Positions 25,232 through 34,799 of a stretch of DNA of 43,707 nucleotides are shown one piece after another (position 1 is the stretch's first letter; each line of letters begins with the position of its first letter). Origin of the DNA: Flavobacteriaceae bacterium. Lineage in GTDB: Bacteria > Bacteroidota > Bacteroidia > Flavobacteriales > Flavobacteriaceae. The DNA is taken from positions 1-43,707 of the forward strand of contig JABSPL010000018.1 in NCBI GenBank assembly GCA_013215105.1, in the 5' to 3' direction. The notes under the pieces are model-generated. The model saw nothing but the letters and a program-made list of their open reading frames with translations. It was not told the origin of the DNA and did no database searches. Both the position numbers and the translations under genes were made by a program.

Positions 25232-25669
25232 TTATCTTAGGCTTTTTTCAAACTCTAAAGAATCCTTTAAATTAGCTACTTTTATCACAGTGCCATTTAC
25301 TTCAAAATTAGACTTCCCCATACTACCTACAAACTGATATTTAAAACCTCCAATTTCTTTTATTTGCATGGTATATTCTTGATTATCAAGGTTGTTTTTC
25401 GGGTTTATTTGTTTTAATTTGTATTTAAATAAGCCTTCCCATTTGATACTGAAAGTGTCTATTCCTGTTTCATATATTTCTATTTGTAAATTATTTTTAC
25501 GGATAATAGTTGTAGAAGGATAATCGTCGGTAGCTAAAGTCTCGAAATATCCAGATTTGAACCTTTCTTTGTTATTACGGCTTCCTAATTCGTATTTAGA
25601 TTTGCTTTTGGTCGTACACGAACTTACTATTAAGGTAAGTAAAGTTAAAAAGAATATTGTTTTTTTCAT
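25232..25669 (-). CDS. Predicted lipoprotein, function unknown
   Basis: 145 residues. The signal peptide MKKTIFFLTLLTLIVSSC has a lipobox with Cys18. The mature part is a small beta-rich domain with GYFETLATDDYPSTTIIRKN, FSIKWEGLFKYKL and IKEIGGFKYQF. I do not recognise a named family; similar DNA-topoisomerase-IV-linked or purB-linked lipoproteins exist in flavobacteria. It starts 3 bp after the purB stop, so it is the last gene of the ArsC-purB unit and probably resides in the inner face of the outer membrane. Confidence 0.75.
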   Translation of the reverse strand: MKKTIFFLTLLTLIVSSCTTKSKSKYELGSRNNKERFKSGYFETLATDDYPSTTIIRKNNLQIEIYETGIDTFSIKWEGLFKYKLKQINPKNNLDNQEYTMQIKEIGGFKYQFVGSMGKSNFEVNGTVIKVANLKDSLEFEKSLR

Positions 25670-25672
25670 GAT

Positions 25673-27016
25673 TTATATACCTACATAATTAAAAGGAGAA
25701 ATAGCTTTCATCTCTTTTTTGACATTGTCGCTAACAGCTAGAGTTTCTATAAATTGATGTATAGATTCTTTATTAATGACGCTATTGGTTCTGGTTAATT
25801 CTTTTAGAGCTTCATAAGCATTAGGGTATTGTTCCCTTCTGAGTAGAGTTTGTATAGCTTCAGCAACCACAGCCCAGTTATTGTCTAGGTCAGCGTTTAT
25901 TTTGTTTTGGTTAAGTAATAGTTTGTTTAATCCTTTGGCTGTAGCTTTGTAAGCTATTATGGTATGAGCAAAAGGCACACCTATATTCCTAAGTACGGTA
26001 GAGTCCGTAAGGTCTCTTTGCAGTCTAGAAATAGGTAGTTTTGCCGAAAGATGTGAAAACAGGGCGTTAGCCATACCTAAGTTACCTTCGGAGTTTTCAA
26101 AATCTATAGGATTTACTTTATGTGGCATTGCAGAAGAACCAACTTCACCTTTTTTAATACTTTGTTTGAAATAGTCCATAGAAATATAAGTCCAAATATC
26201 TCTATTGAAATCGACCAAAATAGTGTTTATACGAGCTATATTGTCAAAAATAGCAGCCATATGGTCGTAATGTTCTATTTGAGTGGTAGGAAATGAATGT
26301 TTTAATTGTAAAGTGTTTTCTACAAAAGAAGTTCCAAATTGTTTCCAATCTACATTAGGGTAAGCTATTTGGTGAGCATTAAAGTTTCCTGTTGCTCCTC
26401 CGAACTTAGCTGCAATAGGTATGCTTTTAAGTGACTTGTACTGCTGATTAAGTCTTTCTACAAATACATATATTTCTTTGCCTAGCCTAGTTGGTGATGC
26501 TGGTTGACCATGAGTTCTGGCAAGCATAGGCACGTCTTTCCATTGATCAGAAAATTTATCTAACAATGCTATTATACTATCTAATTCAGGGTAATAATCT
26601 TGTTCTAAACACTCCTTTATACTAAGAGGTACAGATGTGTTGTTTATATCTTGAGAGGTAAGCCCAAAGTGAATAAACTCACTGTAGCTCTCTATATTCA
26701 TATCTTTGAAACGCTCTTTTATGAAATATTCAACAGCCTTAACATCGTGATTGGTTACGCTTTCTATTTCTTTTATCTTTTTAGCATCTTCCTGACTAAA
26801 CGACAAATATATGTCTCTTAATTTTGGATATAAGTTAGAGTCTAAGTCGTTTAATTGTGGTAGAGAAATCTCACACAATGAAATAAAATACTCTATTTCT
26901 ACTTTTACTCTATACCTTATAAGGGCATATTCCGAAAAATAATCAGCCAAACCACTTACTTTACCTCTGTATCTACCATCTATTGGAGATATAGCATTCA
27001 ATTCGTTTAATTCCAT
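25673..27016 (-). CDS. purB: Adenylosuccinate lyase
   Basis: 447 residues of the fumarase/aspartase superfamily. It cleaves SAICAR and adenylosuccinate in purine synthesis, releasing fumarate. N-terminal ELNAISPIDGRYRGKVS is characteristic, and the signature GSSAMPHKVNPIDFENSEGN (catalytic Ser in the flexible loop) is present. TSQDINNTSVPL and ARTHGQPASPTRLGKEI supply other active-site residues, including the His of THGQ. The protein follows the E. coli-like long form. It is 12 bp downstream of the ArsC-family gene in one minus-strand operon. Confidence 0.97.
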   Translation of the reverse strand: MELNELNAISPIDGRYRGKVSGLADYFSEYALIRYRVKVEIEYFISLCEISLPQLNDLDSNLYPKLRDIYLSFSQEDAKKIKEIESVTNHDVKAVEYFIKERFKDMNIESYSEFIHFGLTSQDINNTSVPLSIKECLEQDYYPELDSIIALLDKFSDQWKDVPMLARTHGQPASPTRLGKEIYVFVERLNQQYKSLKSIPIAAKFGGATGNFNAHQIAYPNVDWKQFGTSFVENTLQLKHSFPTTQIEHYDHMAAIFDNIARINTILVDFNRDIWTYISMDYFKQSIKKGEVGSSAMPHKVNPIDFENSEGNLGMANALFSHLSAKLPISRLQRDLTDSTVLRNIGVPFAHTIIAYKATAKGLNKLLLNQNKINADLDNNWAVVAEAIQTLLRREQYPNAYEALKELTRTNSVINKESIHQFIETLAVSDNVKKEMKAISPFNYVGI

Positions 27017-27028
27017 TTGTATGTTTGT

Positions 27029-27367
27029 TTAAAAAAGATTTTTAACTAATTCTGGGGGTCTTCCTATTATTGCTTTTTCACCTACTACGACTATTGGTCT
27101 TTCTATGAGTTTGGAGTTTTCAGTCATAGCTTTTATTATTTGATCATCGGTCAATTCTTTTCCTTTGAAGTTTTCTTTCCATATAGCTTCTCCTTTTCGG
27201 ATTAATTCTATAGGTTTTAAGTCTAGTTTGGCTAGTAAACTTTCTATTTCTTGATAAGAAAGCTCATCTTTTAGGTATAAAACTATTTCAGGTTCTATAT
27301 TGTTTTCTTTTATGATCTCTAGTGTTTGCCTGCTTTTGCTACACTTAGGATTGTGATATATTTTCAT
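27029..27367 (-). CDS. ArsC/Spx-family reductase (arsenate reductase-like)
   Basis: 112 residues with a thioredoxin-like ArsC fold: KIYHNPKCSKSRQTLEII with the catalytic Cys9, IELIRKGEAIWKE, and the phosphate/arsenate-binding Arg segment LIERPIVVVGEKAIIGRPPE. Family members reduce arsenate with glutaredoxin or have related, less defined roles. No other ars genes are nearby, so arsenic resistance is not supported by context. First gene of the ArsC-purB-lipoprotein unit. A near-consensus -7 element (TATATTTA) is at 27396-27403 on the minus strand. Confidence 0.88.
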   Translation of the reverse strand: MKIYHNPKCSKSRQTLEIIKENNIEPEIVLYLKDELSYQEIESLLAKLDLKPIELIRKGEAIWKENFKGKELTDDQIIKAMTENSKLIERPIVVVGEKAIIGRPPELVKNLF

Positions 27368-27462
27368 CTGTAAAATGGTTTCGTTTTATACGGTGTAAAT
27401 ATAGATATAAAAGATGAGTGTTATTTGTAATGAATAATATCTTTTTATTAAGAATTTAAATA

Positions 27463-27551
27463 TTATATTGTATCACTTTTACAGATTAACAGACCCCATT
27501 TTTTTAAGAGTTTTATCTGTTCTTCAATTTTCAAAGTTTTTTTGGGAACAT
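27463..27551 (-). pseudogene. N-terminal fragment of an Abi-family (AbiD/AbiF-like) gene
   Basis: A 29-codon minus-strand ORF reads KKTLKIEEQIKLLKKWGLLI, then stops. The pattern T-x-x-EQI-x-LLKKRG-x-x-I is the start of Abi_2 (phage abortive infection) proteins, which normally run to about 300 residues. Nothing of the remaining domain is detectable here, because the sequence continues into the ArsC-family upstream region. I infer a decayed defence gene. The call rests on a short but distinctive stretch. Confidence 0.4.
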
Positions 27552-27579
27552 TTATTTTGTGATTATTATAGAAACAAAA

Positions 27580-27625
27580 AAAACACCCTGATACGCTATT
27601 CTTAAGGGTAACGTACCAGGGTGTC
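27580..27625 (-). terminator. Terminator of the era-rlmB-der unit
   Basis: On the minus strand GACACCCTGGTACG...CGTATCAGGGTGT forms a long, slightly interrupted stem followed by eight T residues, about 25 bp after the der stop. Confidence 0.8.
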
Positions 27626-27650
27626 TACTTTATTTGAAAACTGTATTCTT

Positions 27651-28955
27651 TTACTTCTGTCTGAAATACATACTAACAGGAACTCCTGTTAAGTCAAAAT
27701 GATCACGAAGTTTATTTTCTAAGAACCTTTTGTATGGTTCTTTTATATACTGAGGCAAATTAGCAAAAAACGCGAATTGAGGCGAATGTGTTGGTAACTG
27801 CATACAGAATTTTATTTTCACATACTTACCTTTTATTGCTGGCGGAGGATAACTTTCTATTATCTCAAGCATAGTAGTGTTAAGCTTATTGGTAGGTATT
27901 TTTTGAATTCTACGCTCATGTACCTCAACAGCTTGTTCTAATACTTTATGTATACGTTGCTTTGATAATACCGAAGTAAATACAATAGGAACATCAGTAA
28001 ATGGAGCTATTTCTTTTCTTATTTTAGCTTCAAAATCTTTCATGGTATTAGTCTCTTTTTCTATAAGATCCCATTTGTTTACCATTATTACAATTCCTTT
28101 TCTGTTCTTTTCAGCTAACCAAAATATATTCTGATCCTGAGCTTCAAAACCTCTAGAAGCATCTACTATAAGTATTATAACATCAGAATGCTCTATAGCT
28201 CTTACAGCTCTCATTACAGAATAAAACTCTAAGTCTTCTTTTACTTTAGATTTCCTACGAATACCAGCAGTATCAACTAAGTTAAACTCGAAACCAAAAC
28301 GATTGTATTTAGTATCCAAACTATCTCTGGTAGTACCAGCAATGTCGGTTACTATATTTCTTTCTTCGCCTACTAATGCGTTTATGAATGAAGATTTCCC
28401 TGCATTAGGTCTCCCTACTATAGCAAATCTAGGTATTTCGTCTTTTTCAGGTTCATTTTCCTCAGGCATTTTTTTGACTATTTCGTCAAGTAATTCTCCT
28501 GTTCCACTACCGTTTATAGACGATAAAGGATAAAACTCTCCTAATCCTAAGTTGTAAAATTCGAAAGCATCGTTCTGACGCATAGAATTATCTACTTTGT
28601 TAACAACCAAATAAATAGGTTTCTTTTCTTTTCTAAGTATATTAGCAACGGTTTCATCCATAGAGGTGATACCATCAACAACGTCAACTACAAATATTAT
28701 TTGGTCACATTCGTCTATTGCTAATTGAACTTGTTTACGTATTTCTCCTTCGAAAACATCATCAGAACCAACTATATATCCACCAGTATCAATTAGCGAA
28801 AACTCCTTTCCATTCCATTCACTTTTTCCATAATGACGGTCTCTTGTTACTCCACTTACCGAGTCAACTATGGCTTGTCTTTGCTGTACTAGTCTGTTAA
28901 ACAGTGTAGATTTTCCTACATTAGGTCTTCCTACAATAGCTATTATATGGTTCAT
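27651..28955 (-). CDS. der: Ribosome biogenesis GTPase Der (EngA)
   Basis: 434 residues with two tandem GTPase domains and a KH-like C-terminus. G1 motifs are GRPNVGKST (residues 8-16) and GRPNAGKSS (about 181-189). The G3 motifs are DTGG and DTAG, and the G4 motifs are NKVD and NKWD. Der acts in 50S maturation. It is the third gene of the minus unit era-rlmB-der, with 1 bp between rlmB and der, and is followed by the terminator at 27580-27625. No defects. Confidence 0.97.
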   Translation of the reverse strand: MNHIIAIVGRPNVGKSTLFNRLVQQRQAIVDSVSGVTRDRHYGKSEWNGKEFSLIDTGGYIVGSDDVFEGEIRKQVQLAIDECDQIIFVVDVVDGITSMDETVANILRKEKKPIYLVVNKVDNSMRQNDAFEFYNLGLGEFYPLSSINGSGTGELLDEIVKKMPEENEPEKDEIPRFAIVGRPNAGKSSFINALVGEERNIVTDIAGTTRDSLDTKYNRFGFEFNLVDTAGIRRKSKVKEDLEFYSVMRAVRAIEHSDVIILIVDASRGFEAQDQNIFWLAEKNRKGIVIMVNKWDLIEKETNTMKDFEAKIRKEIAPFTDVPIVFTSVLSKQRIHKVLEQAVEVHERRIQKIPTNKLNTTMLEIIESYPPPAIKGKYVKIKFCMQLPTHSPQFAFFANLPQYIKEPYKRFLENKLRDHFDLTGVPVSMYFRQK

Positions 28956-28956
28956 A

Positions 28957-29715
28957 TTACTTGTTTGTTAATCGTTGTCTTATTGCTTCGTAAAGTATAG
29001 CTCCACAAGCTACAGATACGTTCAGAGAATCTATTTCTCCGTATAATGGTAATTTTGCTTTTTGGTCAACCAATCTTAATATTGAAGGGTTTATACCTCT
29101 ACCTTCTGATCCCATAATGATAGCTATATCGCCTGTAAAGTCAGCATCAAATATAGTTTCATCGGTTTTTTCGGTAGCTGCAACTATATTTACATCTTCA
29201 CTCTGAAGGTGATAAACTGCATCTTTTATATGGTCAACTCTACAAATTGGAACTTTAAAAGCAGCTCCAGCCGAAGTTTTTATAGTATCAGGATTCATAG
29301 GTGCATTACCCGAAGTCTGTATTATTATGGCATCAACTCCTGTACATTCTGCTGTTCTTATGATAGCTCCAAAATTACGAACATCACTTATTTGATCTAA
29401 CAATAAATATAAAGCAGGCTTACCTTTAGCTTTAGTTTTCTCTACTATTTCGTCTAAACTAGGGTAAACTATAGGCGATATAGTCGCTGCTGCTCCCTGG
29501 TGATTACCGTGTTTAGATAATTTGTCTAACTTTTCAGAAGGAACGAAACTAAAGTTTATTCTTTCCTTTTTTAATAAAGTAGCTAACTCTGAATAGATAT
29601 CTCCTTTTAGGTCTTTTACCAAGAAAACTTTTTCTATGGTCTGTTCCGATTTTATTGCTTCTATTACAGATCTAAGTCCGAATATTACATTTCTTTTATA
29701 ACTTGTTTCTTCCAT
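28957..29715 (-). CDS. rlmB: 23S rRNA (guanosine-2'-O-)methyltransferase RlmB-type (SpoU/TrmH family)
   Basis: 252 residues. An N-terminal L30e-like substrate-binding domain ([21 protein letters not shown]) precedes a SpoU knotted methyltransferase domain with [32 protein letters not shown] and the C-terminal [19 protein letters not shown], the three SAM-binding motifs. RlmB 2'-O-methylates a 23S rRNA guanosine near the peptidyl transferase centre. Substrate choice among SpoU paralogues is inferred from length and domain order. It lies between era and der, all linked to ribosome assembly. Confidence 0.9.
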   Translation of the reverse strand: MEETSYKRNVIFGLRSVIEAIKSEQTIEKVFLVKDLKGDIYSELATLLKKERINFSFVPSEKLDKLSKHGNHQGAAATISPIVYPSLDEIVEKTKAKGKPALYLLLDQISDVRNFGAIIRTAECTGVDAIIIQTSGNAPMNPDTIKTSAGAAFKVPICRVDHIKDAVYHLQSEDVNIVAATEKTDETIFDADFTGDIAIIMGSEGRGINPSILRLVDQKAKLPLYGEIDSLNVSVACGAILYEAIRQRLTNK

Positions 29716-29744
29716 TTTTGTCTTTTAATAAAACTTAGATAGTC

Positions 29745-30629
29745 TTATTTGTTATTATAACCAAATCTTTTAAGTTGTTTTGAATTAGATCGCCAGTTCT
29801 TATTCACCTTTACATACAACTCCAAAAACACTTTCTTGTCGAAAAACTTTTCCAAATCTTTCCTTGCCAATGTACCAACTCTTTTAAGAGGAGCTCCTTT
29901 ATGACCTATTATTATACCTTTTTGAGTCTCACGCTCTACCATTATTATAGAACGAATTCTTATGATATTTTCCTCTTCAAAAAACTCCTCAGTCTCTATT
30001 TCTACAGCGTAAGGGATCTCTTTTTTGTATCCTAATAATATTTTCTCTCTTATTATTTCATTTACGAAAAACCTTTCTGGCTTATCCGTAAGTTGATCCT
30101 TAGGATAATACGCAGGAGCAATAGGTAGTTTTGCAACTATCTGATTGAAAACTGGTTCTATATTGAAACTTTCCAAAGCTGATATTACTAATACCTCAGC
30201 ATTAGGAACTTTCTCTTTCCAGTATTCTACTTTTGCTTCAACTTCTTCTTGAGTAGATAAATCTATTTTATTTATAAGTAATAATACAGGTATAGTAGCA
30301 TTAGTTATTCTTTTAAAAAAAGACTCGTCTTTTAGCTCAGTTTCACCTACTTCTACCATATATATAAGTAAATCGGCATCGTCAAACGCTGATTTTACAA
30401 AATCCATCATAGATGATTGTAGCTCATAGGCAGGTTTAATGATCCCCGGAGTATCCGAAAATATTATCTGAAAGTCATCACCATTGACTATACCAAGTAT
30501 CCTATGACGTGTAGTCTGTGCCTTAGATGTTATGATAGATAGCTTCTCGCCTACTAATTGGTTCATCAAGGTTGACTTACCTACGTTAGGGTTACCTATG
30601 ATGTTTACATATCCTGCTTTATGTTCCAT
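29745..30629 (-). CDS. era: GTPase Era
   Basis: 294 residues. The GTPase domain has G1 GNPNVGKST, G2 region QTTRHRILGI, G3 DTPG and G4 NKID. The C-terminal KH domain includes VERETQKGIIIGHKGAPLKRVG. Era binds the 16S rRNA 3' end during 30S maturation, complementing RbfA (encoded at 19084). First gene of era-rlmB-der. An exact TAACTTTG -7 element at 30647-30654 gives a short leader of about 13-18 nt. Confidence 0.97.
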   Translation of the reverse strand: MEHKAGYVNIIGNPNVGKSTLMNQLVGEKLSIITSKAQTTRHRILGIVNGDDFQIIFSDTPGIIKPAYELQSSMMDFVKSAFDDADLLIYMVEVGETELKDESFFKRITNATIPVLLLINKIDLSTQEEVEAKVEYWKEKVPNAEVLVISALESFNIEPVFNQIVAKLPIAPAYYPKDQLTDKPERFFVNEIIREKILLGYKKEIPYAVEIETEEFFEEENIIRIRSIIMVERETQKGIIIGHKGAPLKRVGTLARKDLEKFFDKKVFLELYVKVNKNWRSNSKQLKRFGYNNK

Positions 30630-30646
30630 AATAAAATATTAATTTG

Positions 30647-30654
30647 CAAAGTTA
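30647..30654 (-). promoter_or_regulatory. -7 promoter element for era-rlmB-der
   Basis: TAACTTTG on the minus strand, 17 bases before the era ATG; exact TAnnTTTG match. Confidence 0.5.
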
Positions 30655-30717
30655 GTTCAAATTGCTGAATTATTGTTTTTTATATAATATTATTTGCTTT
30701 ATATTTTCAAATAAATA

Positions 30718-32910
30718 TCAAAACCAGAAACCTATATTAAAATACCAGTGCTTTAGTTTAGAGTCAGGTGACCAAGACCTTTTTATTTCTATAGGTCCAA
30801 TAGGGGTTTTTACTGTGTACCCAGCAGCATATCCCGATAAAATATTGTCATTATGTATATCGTCGCTTGTTTTTTCGCCTAATACATTGTTGGTGTATAA
30901 GAAATTAGAATATAAGGATATATAATTTCCTTTAAATATTTCGTAGTTGATGTTAGTTAATACTTTAGCGAAAGAAGTGTTTTCTAAAACATTGAAATTG
31001 TAGCCATAAAAAGGAATCATACCATCTATGAAATTTTCGCCATAGCCACCTATAAAAAAACCAAGAATTCCAGTTTTTTCTTTACCTCCAAAAACAATAC
31101 CTAAGTCTATTTGATTTTTAATACTAACTTTTTTCCTGAAATTACCAGCTATACCAATAGTACTTCTGAAGCTAGATGTTTTTTGGTATGAATTCTCATA
31201 TTCGAAAGATTCTAAATATAGTTTTATTGTGTTTTCGAATAAAAAACCTCTCATAGGGAAGTATTTATCGTCATAAGTATCTATTTTAAGATAAGCAATA
31301 GCATCAATATAGCTGTTAGTGTTTATGGTTTCATCATTAGGGTAAGAATGGTTGCTGACTTTCAGGTAGTTGTATTCTACTCCTATTCCTAAGGCGAACC
31401 TGCGGTTAAGAACCCATTGAAGATATCCTCGACTGGTTAGGTCATTGTAATTTGCTCTAACGTCTCTAAACTTATCAATACTTCCTATGTATGATTTGTA
31501 ATTAGATTCGAATCTGTGAGTTTTAACATAAAATCCATAACTCAAAAACAATCCATTATCAACAAAATAATCTAGATTGTACCTTAGGTTGTCTCCAGCA
31601 ATAACGTCTAATGAAAGAATATCGTTGTGGAATAAAAGGTTTTTGTATGTGTAGTTTAGTAATATAGAGGTTTTATAAAGTTTATCGTAGTGGATACCTG
31701 CTTTTAGTATGCTATTTATAGGCTCTTCTTCTAAGCTTAGAGAAAGCCTTTTGCCTTGACCGCAATTGCTAGTAGTATATTGTATTCTAGAAAAATTACC
31801 TGTTGCATCCAAGTTGTTTATCTTATTGTAAAGTTTAGAGTAGCTTATTTCGTCATTTATCTTTATATTTAGTATTCCTTCTATATAGTTGTTGGTGTAT
31901 TTCTTGTTCCCCTCTATTGTGAATTCAGTAATTAAAATTGAATTTTTAATTCTTTTCTTTATATGTGGCTTTCTTCCCTTTTGTAATCTAGCTATTTTTC
32001 TTAAAGTGTCTAGCAGAGGCAGAGCCGCTTCCCTACCTAAGGCTATTATTTCTTCTATTTTATCAAAATCAGTAACCGAAAGACTATCTATAATTGGGCG
32101 TATATAGACATCAGCCATGTTTATTCTCTCTTCTTTGTTTTCATATGTTTTGTAATATGTAATCTGGCTAAGAACATCAAAAACAGAGTTTATTTCACCT
32201 CTTGTATGTAGTTTACCTTGAACATCGACACCTATTATTATGTCAACACCTTTCTCTTTCATTATATCTGTAGGGAAATTATTAGCAACTCCTCCGTCTA
32301 TATACATTTTACCATCTATCTCTATTGGGGTTAGTAACGCAGGTAACGAGCCGCTAGCCCTTATAGCTAAAGACAAATTACCCTCTTCAAACACTTTAGC
32401 TTTTCCCGTTTCTAGGTCGGTGCCTATACAGAAAAAAGGAATTGGTAACTTTTTGAAATCATAAATATGATCTACAGATTCCAAAGTTTTGGTCAAGAAG
32501 TGAAGTACCGATTTTCCTTTGGAAATAGCCTTAGGGAATTGAAGTTTGAATTTCTTAACAGGAATAGATACCAAGTATTTTTTACCTCTCTCTTTATCGT
32601 GAAAAGTCTTAGAGTTTCTAGGAGTTTTATCTAAAATCATCTCTTTAATATCTAATGACTTTATTATAGAATCTATCTCAGCTACATTATATCCACTAGC
32701 ATATATGGCACCTATTATTGAACCCATACTAGTGCCTCCTATATAGTCAATTCTTACTCCAGCTTGTTCTAATACCTGTAAGACTCCTATGTGTGCAAAC
32801 CCTTTTGCTCCACCACCACTCAGTACCAAACCAACTTTTAAGTCTTTTTCTTGAGAGTATAAAGAGGTAATAAGCATAAACGCTAAATATGTGATTGTTT
32901 TTTTACACAT
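30718..32910 (-). CDS. Patatin-like phospholipase fused to an Omp85-type barrel (type Vd-like)
   Basis: 730 residues. A signal peptide (about 1-19) precedes a patatin domain: VGLVLSGGGAKGFAHIGVL oxyanion motif, nucleophile Ser61 in GTSMGS, and the DGG of the catalytic dyad in YIDGGVANNFP. A POTRA-like segment (about 325-395, ITEFTIEGNKKYTNNYIEGI) leads to a C-terminal surface-antigen barrel that ends in an aromatic residue (YFNIGFWF). Size and order match PlpD-type proteins, where the barrel secretes or anchors a lipase at the cell surface. Its start overlaps the uvrC stop by 8 bases, so the two are co-transcribed. Whether the lipase is released is unknown. Confidence 0.85.
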   Translation of the reverse strand: MCKKTITYLAFMLITSLYSQEKDLKVGLVLSGGGAKGFAHIGVLQVLEQAGVRIDYIGGTSMGSIIGAIYASGYNVAEIDSIIKSLDIKEMILDKTPRNSKTFHDKERGKKYLVSIPVKKFKLQFPKAISKGKSVLHFLTKTLESVDHIYDFKKLPIPFFCIGTDLETGKAKVFEEGNLSLAIRASGSLPALLTPIEIDGKMYIDGGVANNFPTDIMKEKGVDIIIGVDVQGKLHTRGEINSVFDVLSQITYYKTYENKEERINMADVYIRPIIDSLSVTDFDKIEEIIALGREAALPLLDTLRKIARLQKGRKPHIKKRIKNSILITEFTIEGNKKYTNNYIEGILNIKINDEISYSKLYNKINNLDATGNFSRIQYTTSNCGQGKRLSLSLEEEPINSILKAGIHYDKLYKTSILLNYTYKNLLFHNDILSLDVIAGDNLRYNLDYFVDNGLFLSYGFYVKTHRFESNYKSYIGSIDKFRDVRANYNDLTSRGYLQWVLNRRFALGIGVEYNYLKVSNHSYPNDETINTNSYIDAIAYLKIDTYDDKYFPMRGFLFENTIKLYLESFEYENSYQKTSSFRSTIGIAGNFRKKVSIKNQIDLGIVFGGKEKTGILGFFIGGYGENFIDGMIPFYGYNFNVLENTSFAKVLTNINYEIFKGNYISLYSNFLYTNNVLGEKTSDDIHNDNILSGYAAGYTVKTPIGPIEIKRSWSPDSKLKHWYFNIGFWF

Positions 32911-34702
32911 CGTCAGTCTCTTTAAAGTGATTGTATATATTCATCGCTTTGGAAACGCCCATAGTATCTTCTAAGTCAGTAAGACTAGCTTCTTTTATTC
33001 TTTTTACCGATTTGTATTCTTTTAATAGTACTCCTATACTTTTTTCTCCTATACTAGGAATGTTTAATAACTCACTTTTAACAAAAGATTTACTTCTTTT
33101 GTTTCTATGAAATGTAATCCCAAACCTATGAGCTTCGTTTCTGGCTTGTTGTATTATCTTTAAACTTTCTGACTTTTTATCCAAATAAAGAGGAATAGGG
33201 TCGTCTGGGTAAAAAATTTCTTCTAACCTCTTAGCTATACCTATTATAGCTATCTTACCTCTTAATCCTAGTTTTTCTAAGCTAGTAACCGCCGAAGATA
33301 ACTGTCCTTTACCTCCATCTATAACTATTAATTGAGGTAAATCTTGGTTCTCATCTAGCAATCTTTTATACCTCCTATAAACGACCTCCTCCATAGAAGC
33401 GTAGTCGTCAGGCCCTACTACAGTTTTTATATTATAATGTCTATAGTCTTTTTTATAAGGTTTACCATTTCTGAAAACGACACAAGCAGCCACAGGATTA
33501 GTTCCTTGTATATTAGAATTATCAAAACATTCTATATGTACAGGCTCTTTTGTTAGGCGAAGGTCTCTTTTCATCTGCCTCATTATTCTATTTGTGTGTT
33601 TTTCTGGATCGGTAATTTGTATTTTTTTTAATTTCTCTATCCTATGATATTTAGCATTTCTCAAGGATAAATCTATTATATTTTTCTTATCTCCATGCTT
33701 AGGAATTGTTAATTTTAACCCATCCCCCAATTCTACTTCAAAAGGAACATATATTTCTTTTGAAATAGAATTGAATTTCAACCGAATATCTACTATAGCA
33801 TATTCCAAAACTTGCTTGTCACTTTCGTTTAATTGTTTTTTTATTTCACAAGTATGAGACTGTATTATAGAACCATTAGATATTTTAAGGAAGTTGACAT
33901 AGGAATTATCCTCATCAGAAAAGATAGAAAACACATCAACATTATGTATTCTAGGATTTACAATAGTCGATTTGGATTGGTAGTTCTTTAAAGAAAATAT
34001 TTTATCTTTTATGAACTGTGCTTCTTCAAATTTATATTGCTCGGCTAATAAATTCATCTTAGTTTCAAAAGTCTTAAAGACCGATTTGAAATCCGCCTTT
34101 ATTATTTCTTTTATTTCGTTTATTTGCTTGTCGTAAGACTCTATATCTTGAAGTCCTTCGCAAGGGCCTAAGCATTTTTTTATATGATAATCTAAACAAA
34201 CATTGTATTTACCTGTTTCTATATTCTTTTCAGAAAGTTCGTATTTACAACTTCTTATAGGGTATAAGTTTTTTATTAAGTCCAATAAAGCATTTGCTGT
34301 TTTTGTAGAAGAATAAGGGCCGAAATACAAAGATCCATCCCTGATTATTTTCCTAGTCAAAAACACCCTAGGATATCTTTCTTTTTTAATGCAAATCCAA
34401 GGATAAGTTTTGTCGTCTTTTAAGAGTATATTGTACTTGGGCTTATGCTTTTTTATAAGATTGTTTTCAAGCAGTAAAGCATCCGATTCGGTTTCTACAA
34501 CTATATGCTCTATTCTTCGTATGCTCTTAACTAATACCCTTGTTTTTTTATGGTCATGTTCTTTATTGAAGTAAGAACTTACTCTTTTTTTGAGGTTTTT
34601 AGCCTTACCTATATATATTATTATATCATTCGAGTCAAAATACTGATATACTCCTGCCGAAGAAGGTAGTGTTTTTACTTGTATATCAATGTTTTCTGTC
34701 AT
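32903..34702 (-). CDS. uvrC: Excinuclease ABC subunit C
   Basis: 599 residues. The N-terminal GIY-YIG nuclease domain (GVYQYFDSNDIIIYIGKAKNLKKRV, about 18-42) makes the 3' incision. Central UVR domain about 205-240 (FETKMNLLAEQYKFEEAQFIKDKI). The C-terminal RNase H-like nuclease domain (ECFDNSNIQGTNPVAACVVF) makes the 5' incision, and a helix-hairpin-helix pair closes the protein (LLNIPSIGEKSIGVLLKEY). Functions in nucleotide excision repair with UvrA and UvrB, which are not in this window. Followed by, and overlapping, the patatin gene. Confidence 0.96.
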   Translation of the reverse strand: MTENIDIQVKTLPSSAGVYQYFDSNDIIIYIGKAKNLKKRVSSYFNKEHDHKKTRVLVKSIRRIEHIVVETESDALLLENNLIKKHKPKYNILLKDDKTYPWICIKKERYPRVFLTRKIIRDGSLYFGPYSSTKTANALLDLIKNLYPIRSCKYELSEKNIETGKYNVCLDYHIKKCLGPCEGLQDIESYDKQINEIKEIIKADFKSVFKTFETKMNLLAEQYKFEEAQFIKDKIFSLKNYQSKSTIVNPRIHNVDVFSIFSDEDNSYVNFLKISNGSIIQSHTCEIKKQLNESDKQVLEYAIVDIRLKFNSISKEIYVPFEVELGDGLKLTIPKHGDKKNIIDLSLRNAKYHRIEKLKKIQITDPEKHTNRIMRQMKRDLRLTKEPVHIECFDNSNIQGTNPVAACVVFRNGKPYKKDYRHYNIKTVVGPDDYASMEEVVYRRYKRLLDENQDLPQLIVIDGGKGQLSSAVTSLEKLGLRGKIAIIGIAKRLEEIFYPDDPIPLYLDKKSESLKIIQQARNEAHRFGITFHRNKRSKSFVKSELLNIPSIGEKSIGVLLKEYKSVKRIKEASLTDLEDTMGVSKAMNIYNHFKETDDV

Positions 34703-34756
34703 ATTAGTATCTGTAATTTTATATGCAATTTAGTTATTTTTTTTTACTTTTTAAGG

Positions 34757-34764
34757 TATCTTTG
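34757..34764 (+). promoter_or_regulatory. -7 promoter element for the PLP decarboxylase gene
   Basis: TATCTTTG, exact TAnnTTTG, 35 bases before the ATG at 34800. Confidence 0.5.
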
Positions 34765-34799
34765 TAACATATTAATGACTAAAAAAAAATATTTTAAAA

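Noticed and set aside
27029-27367. Arsenic resistance locus
   Set aside because: Only an ArsC-fold gene is present, next to purB; no arsB, arsR or acr3.
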